Part shown: in pieces, positions 22,849 to 31,931 of the stretch
Position numbering within the stretch: position 1 is the first letter of the stretch
How the letters are laid out: every line of letters starts with the position of its first letter
Position numbers and translations under genes: made by a program
Origin: a virus
Strand: one strand, 5' to 3'
DNA: 35,850 nt
IMG/VR virus record: IMGVR_UViG_3300035698_006058
Span: 1 to 35,850 of that record
Notes under the pieces: generated by a model
The model's input: the letters and a program-made list of their open reading frames with translations, nothing else
What the model was told of the DNA's origin: nothing
Database searches by the model: none

Positions 22849-24434
22849 TATTTAACAATCTCCCAGTTAGACTGTACGCTAGGGTCGCCTCCTCTGAAAC
22901 GATACAAGTTCCCTGTACTGGCGTCAGCCATGGTTTGACCAACGGGCACCTTAGGTTGCACTGGCCGAACGATACCATTCACATCATTGCGCCCGAACAT
23001 TTTTTGGTTAAACGCAGACTTAGCCTTGTTTAGCGCTTTGTTGTACACTTTAGTCTCCTCTTCGTATGTCAAGCTCGACAGCCCAGACACCGTTGTGTTC
23101 CGCGCGGCGGCTTCTTGCCCGAGTGACTGCACGTATATGCCCAACATGAAGTTGTAATTGTTCTTAGCGTTAAACTCTTGCTGCTTGGTGGGCTTCGTCC
23201 CGTTGCTTCCTGTGTTACCCATAATCACGCTTGCTTCTTGGTCGAAGGTATCTAGTCCTAAGTTCTCCTCAAAAGGATTCCATTCCCCTGCTTCGAACTG
23301 GTCTGCGCGCTCTGTCTGTTTAGCAATAAGTGGGTCAAGTATCTGGTTGAGCAACCCAAAGCCTTCGTTTTTAGTTAGGATGTTTTTTGACATAGCGTCA
23401 TACACGCCGTCCTGCATGACCGCCATATTATCTGGCGTGATGCTATCGTTACGCACAAAATCGGCGAACAATATGTTAAATTTGTTTTTAGTGTTCGTCT
23501 TTTCTTCCGTGGTGAGTTTGCGTTTTGTTCGCGCAAACCCGTTGACTTCGTTGAAAAAGTTCTGCGCAGTAGGAGACATCCCTGCTTTCTCGAAGTTCTG
23601 TTGTAGTTCTGTGTAACTCATCCCTGCGGAGTTACGTGCAAGAGCGTTGGTCGCTGCGAGAGAAGCAGATTTCTCTTTTGCTTTTGATGCGCGTGCTGTG
23701 CGCTCGGAGCGCACCTCGACACTGCGTTTAAATTTCAAGTATTGTTCCCCGTCGGAAAACTCTTTTTTAACTTCATCGGTACTTAACAGTGTCAATGCCT
23801 TGTCTGGGTTGACGTCAGCAACGCCAGACACGAAAGACTTAATGTAGTCTTCACGATAGTCTTCCAACATTTCGGCAGTAGTCTCTTCCCCTAAATTTTC
23901 TGTGCCGAAATCATTCAACCGTTTGTAGCTCTCGGAAAAACGCCCCATGCTTTCTGCGAAGTCAATATCCCCTGACGTACCAAAACTTGACCCATCTACG
24001 AGTGCTTGGTTAAAGTCCGTTTTCATGCTGCTGTTTATCGACGTTGCGATATTGCTTTGCGATTGAGTGTACTGCCACGTTTGGTTCGCGACATCTGAAC
24101 GCCCTGTGACCCCGCTAGCGGCAGTTACAAAGTCCCGACGGAAGAAGGGGGATATGTCAGCGCTGTATTTCTCTACAAGCTCCCCACGTTTCTCTTTGTA
24201 CACCGCGTTTGCCTCTGCGTTGAAAGGGTCGCCTTCGTTGTCTACACGGAATGCTTTATCCATCGCGACCAAGTCTGATTGTAAGCCAGATACGTTTTGA
24301 GTTACCTTTGCTTTCTGGCTAGATACAACCCAGTCTTTGGCGACACTCGCCGCAGCCTCTAGCACGCCGCTGTCAACTTTGGGCTGTGCGACACTTGTTA
24401 CTTTATTCAAGGTGCTTAAATCACGATTTGCCAC
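22848..24434 (-). CDS. Internal virion protein, helical (528 aa)
   Basis: 528 residues, largely helical and hydrophilic, rich in Ala, Ser, Asn, Lys and Glu. It starts at GTG 24434 behind GAGGG. The C-terminus (TMADASTGNLYRFRGGDP, then SVQSNWEIV) looks like a small beta cap found at the ends of phage structural proteins. Its position between two other core proteins, with TAATG coupling to the 1241-residue protein, indicates an internal core or ejection protein comparable in role, not proven in sequence, to T7 gp15. No enzyme motif seen. Confidence 0.72.
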   Translation of the reverse strand: MANRDLSTLNKVTSVAQPKVDSGVLEAAASVAKDWVVSSQKAKVTQNVSGLQSDLVAMDKAFRVDNEGDPFNAEANAVYKEKRGELVEKYSADISPFFRRDFVTAASGVTGRSDVANQTWQYTQSQSNIATSINSSMKTDFNQALVDGSSFGTSGDIDFAESMGRFSESYKRLNDFGTENLGEETTAEMLEDYREDYIKSFVSGVADVNPDKALTLLSTDEVKKEFSDGEQYLKFKRSVEVRSERTARASKAKEKSASLAATNALARNSAGMSYTELQQNFEKAGMSPTAQNFFNEVNGFARTKRKLTTEEKTNTKNKFNILFADFVRNDSITPDNMAVMQDGVYDAMSKNILTKNEGFGLLNQILDPLIAKQTERADQFEAGEWNPFEENLGLDTFDQEASVIMGNTGSNGTKPTKQQEFNAKNNYNFMLGIYVQSLGQEAAARNTTVSGLSSLTYEEETKVYNKALNKAKSAFNQKMFGRNDVNGIVRPVQPKVPVGQTMADASTGNLYRFRGGDPSVQSNWEIVK

Positions 24435-24435
24435 A

Positions 24436-24945
24436 TTATAACCCTCTAAAACTATTCAGTGAAATGGGTGCACTGCTGGGTGCTGACCCGCCTATGGCAA
24501 CCGACCCGAACGACCCTGCCGAGGAGTTGATGGGGGTAAACGCAGGTGCAGCACTTCCTGTACTACTCCCTGTTATTCCTCCGCTTATGCCTCCGCCTAT
24601 TAAAGTAGCGCCCATTCCTGCAATTTTCATCAACGCTGCTGAACGAGCGGAAGACAAAATGTTTTTAGCGTTCTTGTTCGCGGTGTCCGCGGTGCGTCGA
24701 AGGTCTTCAAGTCCTGCGTCGAATATGCCGTCAAGTCCTAGCGCAACGGAACCACTTACTTCTAACCCTGAGTTTAAAAACGATACTTTAGTTTTAGCAG
24801 CACGACGTTGAATCGTCTTAGACTGGTTGGCGCTCTCTAAATTGGCTTTTTCCACGACGGCCGCGGCTTGGCGTTTACCCTCACGCATTTTTTGGTCAAC
24901 TTTGAACGCTGTTATTCCGATGAGTATTGCTGTTTCTATTCCCAT
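24436..24945 (-). CDS. Small internal virion protein with hydrophobic Gly-rich part (169 aa)
   Basis: Start taken at ATG 24945 with GGAG six bases upstream; the open frame extends farther upstream only to a GTG inside the previous gene. 169 residues: a hydrophobic start (IETAILIGITAFKV), a charged helical centre (MREGKRQAAAVVEKANLES), then a Gly/Ser-rich part with a potential membrane segment (ALMKIAGMGATLIGGGISGG). It resembles T7 gp14-type proteins in order and features. Likely ejected with the DNA to help form the channel into the cell. Confidence 0.72.
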   Translation of the reverse strand: MGIETAILIGITAFKVDQKMREGKRQAAAVVEKANLESANQSKTIQRRAAKTKVSFLNSGLEVSGSVALGLDGIFDAGLEDLRRTADTANKNAKNILSSARSAALMKIAGMGATLIGGGISGGITGSSTGSAAPAFTPINSSAGSFGSVAIGGSAPSSAPISLNSFRGL

Positions 24946-25343
24946 GTTCGACTCCAAATATCGCACAATTTTCCGTTGACGTCTATCTGTCCTGTTATCT
25001 GTAGTTTCAAGAACGCGTGCCACCGAGAGAGCTTGTCATCTGCTAAACTAACAGTCCACAATTCGGTGGGCTTATATTCGGTAATCTTAGTTTCTATAAA
25101 CTTGCGTGTCGCCGCTGCGTGTCGCGCTTTAAAGTAGTCTGACACCATGAGGAACCCTCCCCATATATTATCTTTTTCGTTAGTTTGTGCGAACAACACC
25201 ATCGCTGCTACGTGCCCATTGTCGTCTAACGTAAACTTTTTGTATCGCCCGTTTTCAAAGGCGTCCCGAGCGACGTCAGGGGAGCTAAATTCGTTCGGCT
25301 GAAACTCTACTAAATCATCTGGGGTGTATTTTCTAAACATCAT
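24936..25343 (-). CDS. DUF2833-like, GNAT-related phage protein (135 aa)
   Basis: 135 residues. The sequence (MMFRKYTPDDLVEFQPNEFS, GHVAAMVLFAQTNEKDNIWG, SDYFKARHAAATRKFIETKI) resembles the DUF2833 family of podovirus proteins encoded between tail tube B and the internal core proteins. The fold looks like a small acetyltransferase, but I cannot confirm an intact acetyl-CoA site. T7 gp13 is the positional counterpart. It overlaps tail tube B by four bases and the next gene by ten. Probably a virion-assembly or internal protein. Confidence 0.7.
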   Translation of the reverse strand: MMFRKYTPDDLVEFQPNEFSSPDVARDAFENGRYKKFTLDDNGHVAAMVLFAQTNEKDNIWGGFLMVSDYFKARHAAATRKFIETKITEYKPTELWTVSLADDKLSRWHAFLKLQITGQIDVNGKLCDIWSRTWE

Positions 25344-27682
25344 AATGTTACCGCGTACGCCCCTTCAAGCAGCACTGCGGAGATGGTCATAGGTAGCGGG
25401 ATATCCTGCACGATAACAAACTCTTTATCTACGTCATGGTCGTCTACGAAATCGACAAAGCGGGTGCCGTTCATCGGTAGTGGTGGTAAGTAGTTTAAGT
25501 CTGTTTGAGTTAGCGTCTGCGCAGGGTCAGTCAAATACTCCGTTGAACCAAACCGTACTCCCGCGGAATTATGAAAACGAATACCGCATCGGCTTACGTT
25601 TTTAAACGTGCCTTGCGTATTTTCTGCCTGCACCTGAAAACCTAATACGAAAGACTGAATCACTCCACGGTACGTGTACCCGACGACAATACTTGTCGCT
25701 TCTTGCCCAAGGTCTACGGTGCCTCCGCTTACTTCGAAGTCGTCTAAGTAACCTCCATCTGCAACTATGCCCACTGTTTGGCCGTTGTACTGCGAAAGGC
25801 CACTAACGGTTGAAAATGACATGTACCAATCGCTCCATGTGAGGTCTGTTGGTTCTTGCAAAACAATCACGTCTACGTTGGTGACGCTGTTGTACGCGGT
25901 GATTTCATACCTCCCGCTTTCGTATCCTGTCGCGGTACGTAATGCAATGTGCTTGCCCACGTCCCCTGACACAAAAGAAGACGACCCCGCGGTAACCTCA
26001 CCTGTGCCGCTGTCGTATGTTATCTGTACGTCGCGACGGTCAGAAAACAACGAAGCGTTATCGACGTGTACACTGCCACGTAACTCTTCCGCGATAGTGC
26101 GATAGTACGCCTCATCATCGGCTTCTTCCGCTGCCTGTAGCAAAGCAATGTCTTCCCGTGGTATCCCCCCCGCGGTGAAGAAGTCTTGTCGACGAGAAAA
26201 CTCGATTGGTTTTGCGGCCAACTCTATGTAAAATGAGCCGAAACGCTGAGTGAGCGTGAACAGTTGTTCAACGCCGTCATTGTCGGATATTTGTGCGATG
26301 TCTTCAAAAGTCCCTTGGGTGTCGTGTGGGTGCCACCCAACAATGTTTTCTTTTTCGTTAAAGTTTAGTGTAAGGATGTCTCCGTTGCCTTTCAAGCACC
26401 AGATTAAATCGTCCTTATCTTTAACAAAACGCACTTTAGTAATGTTGTTCCTAGTTATGTCGTATGATACTGCGTTGGTGTCCGCCGCCACAAACTGCTC
26501 AGAGAGCAAGTCATACTTAAAGTACATCAAGTTGCGTCCGTCGTTACTCGTGTAAAATATAAATCCATCTTTCGCTAGTGGCTCAGCGGCGCTGGCACCT
26601 GTTGCGTCGGTTGTGGTGACATCAATGCTTTCCGCGTCGATAGGAACGTCCACACTCCCTCCGTTGACCGCGACCACTTGGTTATTTGTTCCGACGATTA
26701 AACTGTTTTGCCCCTTAAACATCCACTCAATTTGTGATGTGAGTTCTGCGATGGTGAATTTAAGAGGGCTGTCGGCCACAATAGGGTCTGGGATTTCGAA
26801 CTCACTATAATCACCTGCCGCGCTTCCCCACACAGTCGTTATCTCTGCCACGCTTCCGCCGAAGTACAACCGACTTTTGTAGTACAGTGCGGTCTTGGGG
26901 TTGTCACTTGTCAGTACCTTTTCCCCTGTGCCCCCTGATACGTATGTGGTGAATATGTCATCTCCCGCGCTGTCTTTGCGCGCAGTGTTTAACGAAACAA
27001 TTACATTGTCAGCGTTCAGCACACTTATAACCCCAACGGTGAACCCGTTGATTTCTGTCATGCCGGTGACCGCCGCTATCCTGAACGAGTCGCCTGCCAC
27101 ATACCCGTGGGCGACGATTGTTATTTGGGCATGCGTTGCTTTGGAAATCGCCGTTATCCCCTGCGTACCCGCGAACGTCAACCCAAACGGGTCGCCGTGG
27201 CGTGAGTGCGGAGAAAAAGAGAAGTCGTTTGCGGCAATGCGTTGCAACTCGTACGCTACATGCGACGGGTGGGTTATGACCATGCTGTCAAAGTTTTGCG
27301 TGAACGCTTTCGTCTTAGCGATTTCTTTTGACTCGGCGAGTGAGTAAGGTGTCGTGACTTCCAAAATAGATGCCCCGCCGTCTAACACCCATCCGAACGC
27401 GCCACTTAAGTCGTAGGACAAGAACCGTATGGTGTTAGCGTATAGCACTAATATATAGTTTTGGTTTTGTGAGAACTTAAACTCAATAAGTGCGCAGTCT
27501 TGAAAGGTGACCATGCTTTGAAACCCTGTACGGAACATGGCGTTTCCTTTGAAGTTAGAAATACAATTTCTAAACGTCTTTGTACCCGAGCGGTAAATCG
27601 GCAAGTCGAAGCGCCCGTCCATATCTAAATCCAACTGCGCTCGCGCGAAGTTGTTGTACGTGGTGATTGCGTTTACGGTCAT
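25340..27682 (-). CDS. Tail tubular protein B (T7 gp12-like)
   Basis: 780 residues, the usual size of podovirus tail nozzle proteins. The N-terminus NNFARAQLDLDMDGRFDLPI, NCISNFKGNAMFRTGFQSMV followed by IEFKFSQNQNYILVLYANTI is diagnostic for this family. The remainder is beta-rich with many Gly, Asp and aromatic residues, as in a beta-propeller nozzle. It forms the hexameric tail tip below the adaptor, through which DNA leaves. The gene overlaps the tail tube A gene by four bases and the DUF2833-like gene by four. Confidence 0.9.
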   Translation of the reverse strand: MTVNAITTYNNFARAQLDLDMDGRFDLPIYRSGTKTFRNCISNFKGNAMFRTGFQSMVTFQDCALIEFKFSQNQNYILVLYANTIRFLSYDLSGAFGWVLDGGASILEVTTPYSLAESKEIAKTKAFTQNFDSMVITHPSHVAYELQRIAANDFSFSPHSRHGDPFGLTFAGTQGITAISKATHAQITIVAHGYVAGDSFRIAAVTGMTEINGFTVGVISVLNADNVIVSLNTARKDSAGDDIFTTYVSGGTGEKVLTSDNPKTALYYKSRLYFGGSVAEITTVWGSAAGDYSEFEIPDPIVADSPLKFTIAELTSQIEWMFKGQNSLIVGTNNQVVAVNGGSVDVPIDAESIDVTTTDATGASAAEPLAKDGFIFYTSNDGRNLMYFKYDLLSEQFVAADTNAVSYDITRNNITKVRFVKDKDDLIWCLKGNGDILTLNFNEKENIVGWHPHDTQGTFEDIAQISDNDGVEQLFTLTQRFGSFYIELAAKPIEFSRRQDFFTAGGIPREDIALLQAAEEADDEAYYRTIAEELRGSVHVDNASLFSDRRDVQITYDSGTGEVTAGSSSFVSGDVGKHIALRTATGYESGRYEITAYNSVTNVDVIVLQEPTDLTWSDWYMSFSTVSGLSQYNGQTVGIVADGGYLDDFEVSGGTVDLGQEATSIVVGYTYRGVIQSFVLGFQVQAENTQGTFKNVSRCGIRFHNSAGVRFGSTEYLTDPAQTLTQTDLNYLPPLPMNGTRFVDFVDDHDVDKEFVIVQDIPLPMTISAVLLEGAYAVTL

Positions 27683-28296
27683 TTCTTAGCGTTATTCCGT
27701 ACAGGGTTTGAGTATCTAGCTTGTTTAAACTTAGATACACTCTTGCGAATAGGAGGGTTTTCTTGTGCATCAGCTCCCGACAACTCGAGTATCTTCATTG
27801 GGAGCTTCTTCTCGATGTCCTGCATGATGGGGCGCTTCTGGGTGATTGACATCGCTGTGTAGCTCGCGAGTACCCAACTGAATAAAATTTTAAAGGTGGA
27901 CGTCATCTTGCTAACGTCGGTTGCGTTGCTGATAAAGCGCAACTGTAGCCCGTCTGGGTAGTCCTCGTCCATGAGGATGTCTTCACCCTCTACGGTATAA
28001 CTACGGTCTTTGGCGTCGATGTCGCCGAAACCTAATACTTTGACGCAGTCAGCGGGGTACTCATATGCATACGTGTACCCAAATGCGGGGGCTGTCGCGC
28101 GTTTAGAAACAATACGCCGCGAACGTGCAAAATTGGGAATGGAAAGTCGGAGGGTTGCTTCGAGAGCATCATCATACCATAAGGCAAATGTTGTCTCTTT
28201 GGTCGACGAAGGGTCGTCTATGTTATTGATGGTGCCATAGTTGCCCATGTGTCCTATCGCCATGTTGCAGATGTCGTTTTTACCTGTAACCGCCAT
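27679..28296 (-). CDS. Tail tubular protein A (T7 gp11-like adaptor)
   Basis: 205 residues with the clear gp11-like start GKNDICNMAIGHMGNYG, then LWYDDALEATLRLSIPNFAR, FGYTYAYEYPADCVKVLGFG, and the helical C-terminal part (ASYTAMSITQKRPIMQDIEK). It should form the dodecameric ring between portal and nozzle. It overlaps tail tube B by four bases. A 70-base gap without a gene separates it from the upstream decoration-like gene. Confidence 0.92.
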   Translation of the reverse strand: MAVTGKNDICNMAIGHMGNYGTINNIDDPSSTKETTFALWYDDALEATLRLSIPNFARSRRIVSKRATAPAFGYTYAYEYPADCVKVLGFGDIDAKDRSYTVEGEDILMDEDYPDGLQLRFISNATDVSKMTSTFKILFSWVLASYTAMSITQKRPIMQDIEKKLPMKILELSGADAQENPPIRKSVSKFKQARYSNPVRNNAKK

Positions 28297-28366
28297 AATA
28301 ACGTCTTTCTTTTTGTTTGAAAATTGAGCGACCTATTACAGCCGCCCTATTCCGTTGTAGCGTGAA

Positions 28367-28873
28367 CTAGCGAGTCGCTTGTTCGATAAGCACGTCAAAG
28401 TCCAATGTGCGGTCTTGGGTAGTCGCTTTGGTATTCATAGTCAAAGCGAGTACAACTCCACCTGATGGTTCTTGGTCGACACCTAAGCCGAGCAATTCAC
28501 CGATAGATTTAACGGCGTCCGCAGCAGACAAGCCAGACAATAGGTCTGTCCCGAGTGCGATACCACTAGCATAGTTAGCGCCATCGATTAGGATGTCCGC
28601 ATCGATGGCTACCAACACGCCGTCGGCGTCTTTACGGTAGAAACCGATGTCATTGTTAGTCGCAGCAGTCAGCGCGCCTGTTGTGGTTGCAGACACGATA
28701 CGGTGTACGCGAGTAGCATAAGACAAGCTCTCCGCGAGTACGTAAATGTCGCCGTTGGTGTTTTCTGAAACATCAACAAGGTGACGAGCCTGTACAGTAG
28801 TAAGGCACTTACCAACTGTATAGAATGGGTCGTTGGGTTTAGCAACTTTCCCTTGGTTGTAAATTGTAGTCAT
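28367..28873 (-). CDS. Putative head decoration/minor capsid protein (168 aa)
   Basis: 168 residues, mostly beta-type sequence with little charge, rich in Ala, Thr, Asp and Gly (HLVDVSENTNGDIYVLAESL, VLVAIDADILIDGANYASGI). AGGAG lies nine bases before the ATG. It follows the major capsid gene directly, which is the normal place for a capsid decoration (cement) protein. The assignment rests on position and composition, not on a recognised family. A minor tail or head-closure role is an alternative. Confidence 0.62.
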   Translation of the reverse strand: MTTIYNQGKVAKPNDPFYTVGKCLTTVQARHLVDVSENTNGDIYVLAESLSYATRVHRIVSATTTGALTAATNNDIGFYRKDADGVLVAIDADILIDGANYASGIALGTDLLSGLSAADAVKSIGELLGLGVDQEPSGGVVLALTMNTKATTQDRTLDFDVLIEQATR

Positions 28874-28885
28874 ATCTTGTTACTC

Positions 28886-29815
28886 CTAGATTGTTGTTGA
28901 TACGATTTGAACCCGTGCACCTTCGGTACGCATAGCGTTAATCCAAAAGTCGATGGTGATGTCGTATGAGTTAACTTTAGTCGCAGATTTCTCTACGCCC
29001 ATTTTGTTAAGTTCCATTGACATAACAACGCTCTCTGGAGCCATAACCGCGCAAGAGCGCAAAGTAGCGCCTTCTGGTACGATTGGATTGGTTACAGTAA
29101 TGCCCCCAGTTTTAGAGCCAGCAAACTTTTTAAGACGGTAAAGTCCTGCACGGTTCATCTGACCTGCTGCCACAGGTTTGTCATTCATGTAGTCGTTGTT
29201 GATGAACTTATCTTCATTCATCAAATCGGTATGTTCTGTACCAGTAATCGCCCAACACGCGCCTTCGAAATCACTTTCGTCGAGGTCGTTGTTGATGTAG
29301 TTCTCTGTTACTTCGAGAACCTTGGCGTACGTTACTCCAGCCGATGCGTCAACAGTGATGACACCATCTTGCGCCGCGGTTGTTGTCGTAGGTGCTGCGT
29401 CAGGCGCGCCAGTGAGAACAGAACCCACAGCTGCTGATAATCCGATACGGTCTACAACACGCTCTTTAGCTTTATCTAGCTCAGAGATGATATTGCTGGT
29501 TGGGTCTTTAAGTAGTTCGTTCATATCGTGCTTCGCGTCTACAGTAATAGTACGTGTGAAGCGGCGCTTGCTGAACTGGCGGTTATCTAGTGCGTAATCG
29601 CCGTATTGTTTGTTTGGGTTACGTCCTTCGACTTCAACTAGGTTAAGGCGTCCGATACGTGCGTAGTGATGTGTTTTACCTTTTGATGGTAAAAACTTGA
29701 AAATGCCTGCGCCGACCAATTTTGATTTTGATTGCTGAGCCATTTCATGGAAATTATCCTGAAACATTTCAAGCGCACCTTGGTCGATGCTTGGGCTAAT
29801 AATGTTAGAACTCAT
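28886..29815 (-). CDS. Major capsid protein (HK97-fold family, podovirus type)
   Basis: 309 residues, the size expected for the mature shell protein. Typical segments: MFQDNFHEMAQQSKSKL, the R-rich loop NRQFSKRRFTRTITVDAKHD, the GTEHTDLMNEDKFINNDYMN stretch, and the C-terminal DFWINAMRTEGARVQIVST, as in the phage capsid family that follows scaffold genes in T7/Bordetella-type podoviruses. GGGAG lies about nine bases before the ATG. No protease gene is nearby, so assembly probably uses the upstream scaffold without cleavage. It should be the most abundant late product. Confidence 0.9.
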   Translation of the reverse strand: MSSNIISPSIDQGALEMFQDNFHEMAQQSKSKLVGAGIFKFLPSKGKTHHYARIGRLNLVEVEGRNPNKQYGDYALDNRQFSKRRFTRTITVDAKHDMNELLKDPTSNIISELDKAKERVVDRIGLSAAVGSVLTGAPDAAPTTTTAAQDGVITVDASAGVTYAKVLEVTENYINNDLDESDFEGACWAITGTEHTDLMNEDKFINNDYMNDKPVAAGQMNRAGLYRLKKFAGSKTGGITVTNPIVPEGATLRSCAVMAPESVVMSMELNKMGVEKSATKVNSYDITIDFWINAMRTEGARVQIVSTTI

Positions 29816-29882
29816 TGTCTAAACTCCCGTTTGGTTAATATATGTTTTTACTTTTTTCGAAAAGTATCCCAAACAGGGGTTT

Positions 29883-29967
29883 TCTACCGTTTAGGTGGCT
29901 AACCTATGAGAACATGGGCTTCGGTAGAAGGTATCCACAAAAGTACATTACTACATGATGTGGATAC
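29883..29967 (-). promoter_or_regulatory. Structured intergenic RNA before the capsid gene
   Basis: In the 166-base gap upstream of the capsid gene there are three nested or adjacent inverted repeats: TCTACCG (29883-29889) with CGGTAGA (29922-29928), inside it TAGGT (29892-29896) with ACCTA (29902-29906), and GTATCCAC (29931-29938) with GTGGATAC (29960-29967). As RNA these could form a branched structure. Possible roles are an RNase III processing site, mRNA stabiliser or partial terminator adjusting capsid expression. No clear T-run or promoter is present. Confidence 0.5.
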
Positions 29968-29981
29968 AGACAAGTGTTTTG

Positions 29982-30647
29982 TTACGCGTTGAATATTTTC
30001 TCTTGTAACTTCCCATCTTTAATAGCTGGGTTAAAAGTAATATTTTTCTTCGCGGCCAGTGCTTCCAGTTGTGGTCGAGACAGGACTTTCTTGGTGGGTG
30101 CGTTTGTCACGTTGTCTTGCTCCATGCTAATCATCTCGTCGTTCGTGATGGTTTTCTGAATGTTGCGCTCAGATTCCGCGTCTATGAAAATATCGGGTTG
30201 TTCCATGATATTAAACCCTTCCGCGCGGTAGTCTACATCCCATCCTAAGACTTTGTTAGCAAACTCGACATAGGCAAGCGTTCGGCCGTGGCGTAACCCA
30301 CTGACTTTGTACAGCGGAACGGCGCGCAGGTCTTTGGCTGTTGCTAAGTCCTGTAGCTCTTCGTAGTCCAGTGTCATGATACTTTTGTTGATGAACGAAA
30401 ACTCGTGGTCAACTTCTTCCATCTTATCGATGAAGCACTCCCGTGTCTCCATAACTTTTTCTGGGTAGTCCTTACTCAACGTAAGCCACATAACTGCGTA
30501 GCGTTTACGCGTCATGGCGGTAGCCTGTTCTTCTTCACAGAAAGGAATGTAACCTACGAGACTTTCGAAGTCCACGTGTTCTTTTTTACCCGTTAAATAC
30601 GAGCCAGAGATAGTCACCTTCAATGCGTTTTTGTGTTGTTTAGTCAT
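29982..30647 (-). CDS. Head-region protein with HeH/LEM-like C-terminus (221 aa)
   Basis: 221 residues between scaffold and capsid genes. The N-terminal ~150 residues are mixed alpha/beta without a recognised family (VDFESLVGYIPFCEEEQATA, HGRTLAYVEFANKVLGWDVD). The last ~35 residues, VLSRPQLEALAAKKNITFNP then AIKDGKLQEKIFN, fit a helix-extended loop-helix (HeH/LEM) motif seen at the ends of many phage head-completion and capsid-associated proteins, often tied to DNA or protein contact. Head completion or internal head protein is likely, based on place and this motif. Confidence 0.66.
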   Translation of the reverse strand: MTKQHKNALKVTISGSYLTGKKEHVDFESLVGYIPFCEEEQATAMTRKRYAVMWLTLSKDYPEKVMETRECFIDKMEEVDHEFSFINKSIMTLDYEELQDLATAKDLRAVPLYKVSGLRHGRTLAYVEFANKVLGWDVDYRAEGFNIMEQPDIFIDAESERNIQKTITNDEMISMEQDNVTNAPTKKVLSRPQLEALAAKKNITFNPAIKDGKLQEKIFNA

Positions 30648-30658
30648 GATATTATATC

Positions 30659-31594
30659 CTATTTAGTATATGTTTTGTGAAGTTGGTCGATGAGCGCCTG
30701 CTTATCGTCCGCGGTGTGGTAGGGTTTCGCACTCAGCTCGGTGATTTGTTTACGTAAATCCGCCCGCTTCTGGTCGACGCTTACTGGTGCCACGTTACCT
30801 ACTCGATGCTCGCCGCCTTTTCCCGTATCCTCGATGCCGTATGACTTCTGCATATTGTGCGCTAGTTCGTAAACTGTTTTTAGGAACTGATTCGGGATAC
30901 CCTCCAACTGCGCCTTTTGTTCAGCGTTTAAGTTGGCCTCGATAACCGCTTTCGCTTGTGCTGTCTTCATCTCGTACCCGTTACCAAAAGATTGTTCCAT
31001 GCTGTCTAGGAAACTGTCAGCGTCGAATAGCTCCGCGCGCTTGGCGTTTTCAAGCGCTTGGTACCCCTCGATGAGTTTGTTACCTTGGAACTTAGTTATT
31101 CCTGTCTGGTGTAGCAACTCGCCGAACGCGCCTTCTAGCCCTGACTCTTGGTAGTCGTCAGAAGTTTTGAACGTGTATGCATCTGGTGCTTCTGGTCGCA
31201 CGTCGTTAAAATACTGCTCAACCTCTTGCGGAGTGGCGGTCTCGAAGTCAGGTGTTGGGTGGCGACGTCCAAGGAGTTGCTGCGCGTTAGCCGCGGTTTT
31301 CCATAAGTCGTCGACGTTTTTAACCTTCTCAACCCAAGCGTTTTGTTTTTTCCCGTCTTGAAGTTCTTTTACTTGATACGCGTCGGGTATTTTAAACTCG
31401 CCCTTTGCGGGTGCTTCTGGTGTACCTTCTTCGGGGGGAGGGGTATCGCCTGTTGGTTCTGGGGGTAGTTCTGTTGGAGTTATTGGAATCTCGTTATCAA
31501 TCAGAGTTTCTTTACTTGTGCCTTCTTTACCTGTGCCTTCGTTACCTATTGGTGCCGCAGGCGCAGTATCCACTGGGGGTGCGCTGTCTTGCAT
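30659..31594 (-). CDS. Capsid scaffolding protein
   Basis: 311 residues. The first ~65 are a Pro/Glu/Thr-rich disordered region (TPTELPPEPTGDTPPPEEGT), followed by helical charged sequence (VKELQDGKKQNAWVEKVKNV, KAVIEANLNAEQKAQLEGIP) and a basic C-terminus (KRADLRKQITELSAKPYHTA), the layout of podovirus scaffolds. The basic C-terminus would contact the capsid protein. Position between portal and capsid agrees. AGGA precedes the ATG. The scaffold should guide shell assembly and leave before or during packaging. Confidence 0.82.
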   Translation of the reverse strand: MQDSAPPVDTAPAAPIGNEGTGKEGTSKETLIDNEIPITPTELPPEPTGDTPPPEEGTPEAPAKGEFKIPDAYQVKELQDGKKQNAWVEKVKNVDDLWKTAANAQQLLGRRHPTPDFETATPQEVEQYFNDVRPEAPDAYTFKTSDDYQESGLEGAFGELLHQTGITKFQGNKLIEGYQALENAKRAELFDADSFLDSMEQSFGNGYEMKTAQAKAVIEANLNAEQKAQLEGIPNQFLKTVYELAHNMQKSYGIEDTGKGGEHRVGNVAPVSVDQKRADLRKQITELSAKPYHTADDKQALIDQLHKTYTK

Positions 31595-31604
31595 GGTAGT
31601 ATTC

Positions 31605-31931
31605 CTATCTTTGATTTTCGACCAAGACTAGAACGTCTGGGTCGAGATATTTACGGAACAACTCTAACCAAAGGTTACGTTGTGCTCGCTTTTCTAGCAA
31701 CCTCGCAGCGTCGACCGTATTATCGACGGCGTACAATCCGACGTATTTAACCATGTACTTAGCCATAAGTTTTCCGTCGTTGGTTGCTAAAATTCTATTG
31801 ATGGCGCTGCGCCATTCATCTTCTTTTTCGATGATGACTTCGCGCGCTTGCTCTTTGCGTTTGTTTGCCTCTGCCATCCGCTGTATCGCAGATTGCGCGT
31901 CAATGGTCATGTCGGGTGCGTGGTTAGGCAT
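31605..31931 (-). CDS. Bbp19-like small head-region protein (108 aa)
   Basis: 108 residues, mainly two charged helices followed by a conserved-looking part (AINRILATNDGKLMAKYMVK, ARLLEKRAQRNLWLELFRKY). The pattern of a near-start 'F/I..N..G' and then 'a..le.Rr....l....' resembles the small protein encoded just after the portal in Bordetella phage BPP-1 (Bbp19). It overlaps the portal gene by eight bases. The role in the head is unknown; a portal-associated or scaffold-accessory protein is plausible. Confidence 0.62.
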   Translation of the reverse strand: MPNHAPDMTIDAQSAIQRMAEANKRKEQAREVIIEKEDEWRSAINRILATNDGKLMAKYMVKYVGLYAVDNTVDAARLLEKRAQRNLWLELFRKYLDPDVLVLVENQR

